Source: GCA-2684655 sp051278165
GTDB lineage: Bacteria; Planctomycetota; UBA1135; UBA2386
Direction of reading: 5' to 3'
Length of the DNA: 21,965 bases
Assembly: GCA_051278165.1 (NCBI GenBank)
Contig: JBNMNW010000068.1
Location: 1-21,965 of the forward strand
Below, piece by piece: positions 21,701 through 21,965 of the stretch; the stretch's first letter is position 1; each line of letters opens with the position of its first letter. The position numbers and the translations under genes were made by a program. Below the pieces are notes generated by a model that did no database searches, was not told where the DNA came from, and was given only the letters and a program-made list of their open reading frames with translations.

Positions 21701-21965
21701 GCCGTCCGCGCGCTTACGCCTTCAGCTGGGACCTATCGACACCGAGCACTGGTTCGGTGGCCTCAACCTCGGGACTTCGCATGCGCGCAGAGTTCTCTTG
21801 TGCGAACGCCAACGAGTATGGCTCGACCTGTGGCAAGTTGGTCGCGTCCCACTCTGGCTCAAGCCAGATCGGCTCGACGTTCACCTACCGGGTGAACAAC
21901 GCGACGCCGAACTTCGTCGCCTTCATCGGCCTGGGCGAGAACAAGAACTTCCCGTTCCCACTCTC
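18757..21965 (+). CDS. large secreted subtilisin-family (S8) peptidase, 3' end outside the window
   Basis: At least 1069 residues are open to the right edge. A signal peptide (1-18, ending ATA before QNPDG) is followed by a propeptide-like region (about 40-205; LHIVQFKSTPTEADREAVRQAGG). The S8 domain spans about 215-480: the first catalytic block reads GVRGHIYEGVEGTHPDF with Glu240 where Asp is expected, the His block reads SHGHCTAGI (His267), the oxyanion Asn368 is in SNAGNQDS and the Ser block is NGTSAATPIVAGH (Ser453). A jelly-roll beta domain follows (about 550-670; YEFEVNPGESILKICMTYLD, DLDLRVIAPNG, GTWQVRVTAP). Next come two further beta-rich modules (about 685-850 and 850-1025) and the start of another, resembling repeated extracellular modules of planctomycete proteins. 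It may degrade external protein or act at the cell surface. An SD, AAGGA, precedes the ATG. Confidence 0.9.
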   Translation, partial: MQLALPVLAMSVVAAFATAQNPDGSDQRPAAEDPRVLLEYAQFDPMVNIPGLPPGLSADATVNLHIVQFKSTPTEADREAVRQAGGEIKGYLPVDCHLVYMPGGAMSLYQIEAVRWVGAYEPAYRIEPFLLKEITSGVAQPTRTYNMVMADKRNDKERLTANILAIGGEVIDQHIGGLLFTASLNAKQLRLVAAMDEVLWVDRFSEPEYDMDNARIQGGGNAVEALAGYTGLGVRGHIYEGVEGTHPDFNTSILQIGPAACNGADSHGHCTAGIVFGNGNSAPQARGMAPDAIGYYTRYISSSNTTCATSPARNTIISNAISAQNIMFTTASWGNARTFFYTSDSADADDIVFDHRIPWTQSQSNAGNQDSRPQAWAKNVISVGGVRHQNNSNAADDTWSNGGSTGPSQDTRSKPDLCAYYDSVWTSDLSGTAGYNTAAGVAGNSTTGFNGTSAATPIVAGHNAIAIQMYTDHLFTPPRVQGGSMFANRPYAQTLKALQIACANMYTPTATDNRREHVGYGFPSLSNMYNRRDKISIIPEDEPITQGATHTYEFEVNPGESILKICMTYLDPAGNPAAAFDRINDLDLRVIAPNGTSYWGNNGLDGAGQTNQSSSGGFRDSRDTVENVIRNNPMAGTWQVRVTAPTLTVDANVATGATDATYALVVNGGRRIFGSDCARYLPDTGTTSPSGNYFPFGGYSPSTVDTTLVSNNGGSVGGMVYFDVTATSPIWLHSLMVNTSLPAGEAICLDLYTKNGTYAGNETTPGSWTARTAGKGVSAGLNAASQIDLATPFRLSAGSYGFAIGASNFGHRYTTGANSFGTTVQITAGSASNTQFAGTVNSPRTANITLKYRTTTDNAQNMRYQTIIRSDELGGAGDITGLAFSGQSNGSHYNSNLLVRMTHKSAGYELSTSLGSNITGSTTVLSSNHHTFNYATDSWRNIGLTTPFAYNGTSDVVVEIIARGNVQTSTGSGEGPFNTDSSRPRAYAFSWDLSTPSTGSVASTSGLRMRAEFSCANANEYGSTCGKLVASHSGSSQIGSTFTYRVNNATPNFVAFIGLGENKNFPFPL

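Overview
The window is GC-rich and almost fully coding. It looks like chromosome from a planctomycete-like Gram-negative bacterium. The grounds are a single-chain SecDF, an Mla-type (MlaE/F/D) lipid transport operon, signal-peptide lipoproteins, many starts without a Shine-Dalgarno (SD), and a secreted subtilase with long beta-rich C-terminal modules of the kind common in Planctomycetota. The phylum is an inference; no rRNA or tRNA is visible.

Layout. (1) 1-3103, plus strand: the 3' end of an unrecognised gene, then mlaE, mlaF and mlaD, which together form an inner-membrane ABC importer/exporter for phospholipid-like lipids. (2) 3141-5256: a DCC-family thiol oxidoreductase (minus) and a secreted tandem peptidase S51 protein (plus) start head to head and overlap. 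(3) 5397-8351, minus strand: three genes with overlapping stops and starts (SGNH hydrolase, polytopic GT-C-like membrane protein, MORN/YwqK-like lipoprotein), probably a cell-envelope modification operon. (4) 8630-9733: a free-standing seven-bladed propeller lipoprotein, convergent with and overlapping ribE (riboflavin synthase, minus). (5) 10526-15013, plus strand: trmD, rplS, secDF. (6) 15236-18308, plus strand: nadB and hflX. (7) 18757 to the right edge: a large secreted S8 peptidase, cut by the window end.

The most interesting signals lie between genes. Upstream of trmD there are two identical segments (10388-10394 and 10521-10527), both able to pair with one complementary segment (10409-10418). 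The second pairing would bury the trmD start. A 12-14 codon reading frame rich in codons read by TrmD-modified tRNAs sits between them. This has the architecture of a translational attenuator and would be a new form of trmD autoregulation if real. Other signals are a nested stem-loop between rplS and secDF, related 15/16-nt minisatellites at two distant gene ends, a UUCG-capped hairpin at the nadB ribosome site, an S51 tandem protein whose second domain has lost its catalytic residues, and a subtilase with Glu at the catalytic Asp position.
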